A stretch of 24,252 nt of DNA from DASUZD01 sp036377055 (GTDB lineage Bacteria > Actinomycetota > Thermoleophilia > Gaiellales > Gaiellaceae), in contig DASUZD010000280.1 of the NCBI GenBank assembly GCA_036377055.1, forward strand, positions 1 through 24,252. The letters run 5' to 3'. Position 1 is the first letter of the stretch. Each line of letters starts with the position of its first letter. Both the position numbers and the translations under genes were made by a program. Shown in pieces: positions 21,083 through 24,252 of this stretch. Below the pieces are notes generated by a model. It was given only the letters and a program-made list of their open reading frames with translations, was not told where the DNA came from and made no database searches.

Positions 21083-22132
21083 GTGCGTAAAAAGCCGGTC
21101 AGCCAGCAGGTGGTCGTCGTCACAGGCGCCTCGAGCGGGCTCGGACGCGCGATTGCGCGCGCCGCGGGCGAGCGGGGCGCGAAGGTCGTCGTCACGGCGC
21201 GGAATGCAGAAGCGCTCGACAACTGCGTCGCCGAGATCGAGGAGAAGGGTTCGGAGGCCTTGGCCGTTCCGGCCGATTGCGCGGTGGAGGACGAGGTCGC
21301 CCGCGTCGTCGAGCAGGCCGTCGATCGCTTCGGCCGCATCGACACGTACGTCGCGAACGCGATCGTCACCGTCTACGCCGAGACCTACCGCTACGAGTCC
21401 GAGGAGCTTCGTCGCGTCATGGACGTCAACTTCTTCGGCCAGGTGTACGGCTACTGGGCCGCGCTCCCGCACCTGCGCGCGTGCCGCGGCACGTTCCTCT
21501 CGATCAACTCCGCGCTCGCGTACCGCGGGATCCCGCTCCAGGGCGCGTATTGCGCCTCCAAGGCCGCTCTGCGCGCGTTCTTCGAGTCGGCGCGCGTCGA
21601 GATCCGGAAGGAGGGCTGGGACGTGGCCGTCTCGGTCATCCTGCCGGGCGCGATCAACACGCCGCAGTTCGACCGTGACCGGCAGAAGATCGGCTACCAG
21701 CCGCAGCCGGTTCCGCCGATCTACCAGCCGGAGCCGTACGCGGAGGCCGCGCTCTTCTGCATGGAGCACCCGATCCGCGAGCTGCCGGTGAGCTGGGGCG
21801 CCCAGAAGCTCCTCTGGGGCCAGAAGCTCTCGCCGCGCGCCGGCGACCTCGTGCTGCTTCGAAACGGCTGGAAGGGCCAGCACACCGGCGAGCCGAAGCC
21901 CGTGGACTCGCCCGACAACCTCTTCGAGACGCTGCCGGGCGACCCCGGCGCGCACGGCCGGTTCGACGACCGCTCCCGTCCGAGCACGCTCTGGACCGAG
22001 CTTCGGCTGGCCGTTCCGCGCGCACTCGCGCGTGTCCGGCAGGCGCGCGCGGAGGAGCCTGGGACGGCTACCATGGACGTCACGAGTCGGGCCGCAGGCC
22101 CGCGATCCTCAACGCATCGAGGTGTTACATAG
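21083..22132 (+). CDS. Short-chain dehydrogenase/reductase with C-terminal extension
   Basis: 349 residues from GTG 21083 (GGAGAG directly upstream). The open frame reaches back far across the tat genes, but only this start gives a normal SDR N-terminus. The NAD(P) site is TGASSGLG (14-21). Catalytic Ser143 lies in INSALAYRG, and Tyr156 with Lys160 form YCASK. The NNAG motif is altered to VANAIV (90-95). Downstream of the core (about 250 residues) is an extra tail of roughly 100 residues (WGAQKLLWGQKLSP, then a proline/acid-rich and basic end) of the kind seen in larger SDRs. Substrate unknown. The stop precedes the sufC start by one base, so the genes may be co-transcribed. Confidence 0.88.
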   Translation: MRKKPVSQQVVVVTGASSGLGRAIARAAGERGAKVVVTARNAEALDNCVAEIEEKGSEALAVPADCAVEDEVARVVEQAVDRFGRIDTYVANAIVTVYAETYRYESEELRRVMDVNFFGQVYGYWAALPHLRACRGTFLSINSALAYRGIPLQGAYCASKAALRAFFESARVEIRKEGWDVAVSVILPGAINTPQFDRDRQKIGYQPQPVPPIYQPEPYAEAALFCMEHPIRELPVSWGAQKLLWGQKLSPRAGDLVLLRNGWKGQHTGEPKPVDSPDNLFETLPGDPGAHGRFDDRSRPSTLWTELRLAVPRALARVRQARAEEPGTATMDVTSRAAGPRSSTHRGVT

Positions 22133-22133
22133 C

Positions 22134-22898
22134 TTGGCGCTGCTCGAATTGAAGAACCTGCACGTCGCGCTCGAGGACGGCACGGAGATCGTCAAGGGCG
22201 TCGACCTCGCCGTGAACCCGAACGAGGTGCACGCGGTCATGGGCCCGAACGGATCGGGCAAATCGACGCTCGCCTACGCGCTGATGGGCCACCCGGCGTA
22301 CCAGATCACGGAGGGCCAGATCTTCTTCGACGGCGAGGACGCGACCGAGCTCGGCGCCGACGAGCGCGCGCAGCGGGGCCTCTTCCTCGCGTTCCAGTAC
22401 CCGCACGCGATCCCCGGCGTGACGGTGACGAGCTTTCTCCGAAGCGCGATCAACGCGATCCGGAAGGCGCGCGCCGGCGGCGCCGACGACCCCGTCCGCG
22501 TGCCCGAGTTCCGCAAGGACCTGCTCGCGGCCATGGACCGGCTCAAGGTGTCGCGCGACCTCGCGCAGCGCTACCTGAACGACGGCTTCTCGGGCGGCGA
22601 GAAGAAGCGCGTCGAGATCCTCCAGATGGCGATGCTGAAGCCGCGGATCGCCGTGCTCGACGAGACCGACTCGGGCCTTGACATCGACGCGCTGAAGATC
22701 GTCGCGCAAGGCGTCGAGGAGCTCGTCAGCCCCGAGATGGGCGCGGTCGTGATCACGCACTACCAGCGGATCCTCAACTACATCGAGCCCGATTTCGTGC
22801 ACGTGTTCGTCGACGGGCGTATCGTGGAGGAAGGCGGTCCCGAGCTCGCTCACAAGCTCGAGGCCGAGGGCTACCAGGCGTTTGAGGTGCCGGCGTGA
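22134..22898 (+). CDS. sufC: Fe-S cluster assembly ATPase SufC
   Basis: 254 residues from TTG 22134 (MALLELKNLH), one base after the SDR stop; GTG 22122 is an alternative adding four residues. GAGGT at 22119-22123 is spaced about 10 bases from the TTG. It is an ABC ATPase without membrane helices: Walker A GPNGSGKST (37-45), Q-loop in FLAFQYPHAIPG, signature FSGGEKKRVE (152-161), Walker B IAVLDETDSGLD (172-183) and the H-loop VVITHYQR. SufC powers the SufBCD scaffold that builds Fe-S clusters in the cytosol, as needed by the Rieske and other Fe-S proteins. The stop overlaps sufB as GTGA. Confidence 0.95.
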   Translation: MALLELKNLHVALEDGTEIVKGVDLAVNPNEVHAVMGPNGSGKSTLAYALMGHPAYQITEGQIFFDGEDATELGADERAQRGLFLAFQYPHAIPGVTVTSFLRSAINAIRKARAGGADDPVRVPEFRKDLLAAMDRLKVSRDLAQRYLNDGFSGGEKKRVEILQMAMLKPRIAVLDETDSGLDIDALKIVAQGVEELVSPEMGAVVITHYQRILNYIEPDFVHVFVDGRIVEEGGPELAHKLEAEGYQAFEVPA

Positions 22899-24252
22899 CG
22901 ACGTCAGAGACCGAAGTCGTCAGGGAGATCGGAAGCGAGTACAAGTACGGCTTCCACGTCCCGGAGGACTACTTCTTCAAGTCGGGCAAGGGGCTCTCGC
23001 ACGAGCTCGTGGCGGCGATCTCGGAGCACAAGAACGAGCCCGAGTGGATGCGCAAGTTCCGACTCAAGTCGCTCGACTACTTCCTCGCGCGCCCGATGCC
23101 GCAGTGGGGCGGCGACCTGAACCGGATCGACTTCGACGACATCTACTACTACATCCGGCCGACCGAGAAGCAGGCGAAGTCGTGGGACGACCTCCCGGCG
23201 GACATCAAGGACACCTGGGACCGGCTCGGGATCCCCGAGGCGGAGAAGAAGTACCTCGCCGGCGTCGGGGCGCAGTACGAGTCCGAGGTCGTCTACCACA
23301 AGCTCCAGGCCGACCTGGAGGCGCAGGGCGTGATCTTCCTGGACATGGACTCGGGCCTGCGCGAGCACGAGGACCTCGTCAAGAAGTACTTCGGGAAGGT
23401 GATCCCGCAGAACGACAACAAGTTCGCCGCGCTCAACTCGGCCGTCTGGTCGGGCGGCTCGTTCATCTACGTGCCGCCGGGTGTGAAGGTCGAGATGCCG
23501 CTCCAGGCCTACTTCCGGATCAACGCCGAGAACATGGGCCAGTTCGAGCGCACGCTGATCATCGTCGACGAGGGCGCCTACGTGCACTACGTCGAAGGAT
23601 GTACGGCCCCGATCTACACGACCGACTCGCTGCACTCGGCGGTCGTCGAGATCCTCGTCCACAAGGACGCCCGCTGCCGGTACACGACGATCCAGAACTG
23701 GTCCACCAACGTCTACAACCTCGTGACGAAGCGCGCCATGGCCTTCGAGGGCGCGACGATGGAGTGGGTCGACGGGAACCTCGGGTCGCAGCTGACGATG
23801 AAGTACCCGGCGATCTGGCTGATGGGCGAGCGCGCCCACGGCGAGGTCTTGTCGATCGCGTTCGCCGGAAACGGCCAGCACCAGGACGCGGGCGGCAAGG
23901 TGCACCACATGGCGCCGAACACGACCTCGGTGATCACGTCGAAGTCGATCTCGAAGAACGGCGGCCGGGCGGGCTACCGTGGGCTGCTCGAGGTCGGCAA
24001 GAACGCCGTCGGCTCGAAGTCGAAGGTCGTCTGCGACGCGTTGATCCTCGACGAGGAGTCGCGCTCCGACACCTACCCGTACATCCAGATCGACAACAAC
24101 GCGGTCGACATCGGCCACGAGGCGACGGTGTCGAAGATCGGCGAGGAGCAGCTCTTCTACCTGATGTCGCGCGGCCTGTCCGAGGCGGAGGCCTCCGCGA
24201 TGATCGTCTCCGGCTTCGTCGAGCCGATCACGAAGGAGCTCCCGCTCGAGTA
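22895..24252 (+). CDS. sufB: Fe-S cluster assembly protein SufB, 3' truncated by window end
   Basis: 452 complete codons from GTG 22895, which overlaps the sufC stop as GTGA; the window ends two bases into the next codon, so there is no stop here. Hallmarks of the SufB scaffold are present: GFHVPEDYFFKSGKGLS near the N-terminus, the beta-helix region SGGSFIYVPPGVKVEMPLQ, the conserved Cys in YVEGCTAPIY, HSAVVEILVH, QNWSTNVYNLVTKR, and QHQDAGGKVHHMAPNT. The end, AMIVSGFVEPITKELPLE, is the typical start of the final segment, so only some 15-20 residues are missing. SufB assembles nascent clusters with SufC and SufD; sufD is presumably just beyond the window. Confidence 0.96.
   Translation, partial: MTTSETEVVREIGSEYKYGFHVPEDYFFKSGKGLSHELVAAISEHKNEPEWMRKFRLKSLDYFLARPMPQWGGDLNRIDFDDIYYYIRPTEKQAKSWDDLPADIKDTWDRLGIPEAEKKYLAGVGAQYESEVVYHKLQADLEAQGVIFLDMDSGLREHEDLVKKYFGKVIPQNDNKFAALNSAVWSGGSFIYVPPGVKVEMPLQAYFRINAENMGQFERTLIIVDEGAYVHYVEGCTAPIYTTDSLHSAVVEILVHKDARCRYTTIQNWSTNVYNLVTKRAMAFEGATMEWVDGNLGSQLTMKYPAIWLMGERAHGEVLSIAFAGNGQHQDAGGKVHHMAPNTTSVITSKSISKNGGRAGYRGLLEVGKNAVGSKSKVVCDALILDEESRSDTYPYIQIDNNAVDIGHEATVSKIGEEQLFYLMSRGLSEAEASAMIVSGFVEPITKELPLE

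Overview
The window is GC-rich bacterial chromosome with tight gene packing, frequent GTG/TTG starts and many 4-base stop/start overlaps. The gene set (caa3-type oxidase, TatA/TatC, Suf operon, Flp-type pilin, NarL-type two-component system, many secreted or lipid-anchored proteins) and the protein style suggest an Actinomycetota member, plausibly a Thermoleophilia/Gaiellales-like lineage. That placement is inference from gene style. No rRNA, tRNA, CRISPR array or insertion sequence was seen.

Layout. 1-414: C-terminal end of a YraQ/ArsP-like permease. 465-3230 (+): a signalling operon of a GAF histidine kinase, a receiver fused to a class III nucleotide cyclase domain, and a NarL/LuxR response regulator. 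3314-5065 (+): a Rieske protein with a long uncharacterised helical C-terminus. It converges on 5044-7552 (-), a small membrane protein followed by an exported beta-propeller protein. 7700-10827 (+): an amidohydrolase translationally coupled to an S41-type peptidase. 10852-11433 (-): a 59-residue Flp pilin and a DUF6458-like membrane protein.

11754-16809 (+): the caa3 oxidase operon, ctaC (CuA plus cytochrome c), ctaD, a two-domain UspA-like protein, ctaE, and a membrane-anchored protein with the same UspA-like domain. All internal junctions overlap or lie 4 bases apart. 16912-21030 (-), in transcription order: tatA, tatC, adenosine deaminase family gene, TPR membrane protein, STAS protein, then a diheme lipoprotein cytochrome c that could feed the oxidase. 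21083-24252 (+): an SDR oxidoreductase, sufC, and sufB, which runs off the window. sufB has no stop here, and the pilin is very short, so both are easy to miss.

The most unusual signal is a pair of about 110-bp elements (11540-11650 and 17574-17682), one on each side of the oxidase island and in the same orientation. Their flanks are strongly conserved, while a central hairpin has changed sequence completely and kept perfect pairing. Both lie upstream of minus-strand genes, so they are a candidate structured leader RNA or dispersed structured repeat. The second theme is the three copies of a UspA-like domain (motif VVANET ... STHP/STFP) built into the oxidase operon. One of them appears to start at a CTG codon.
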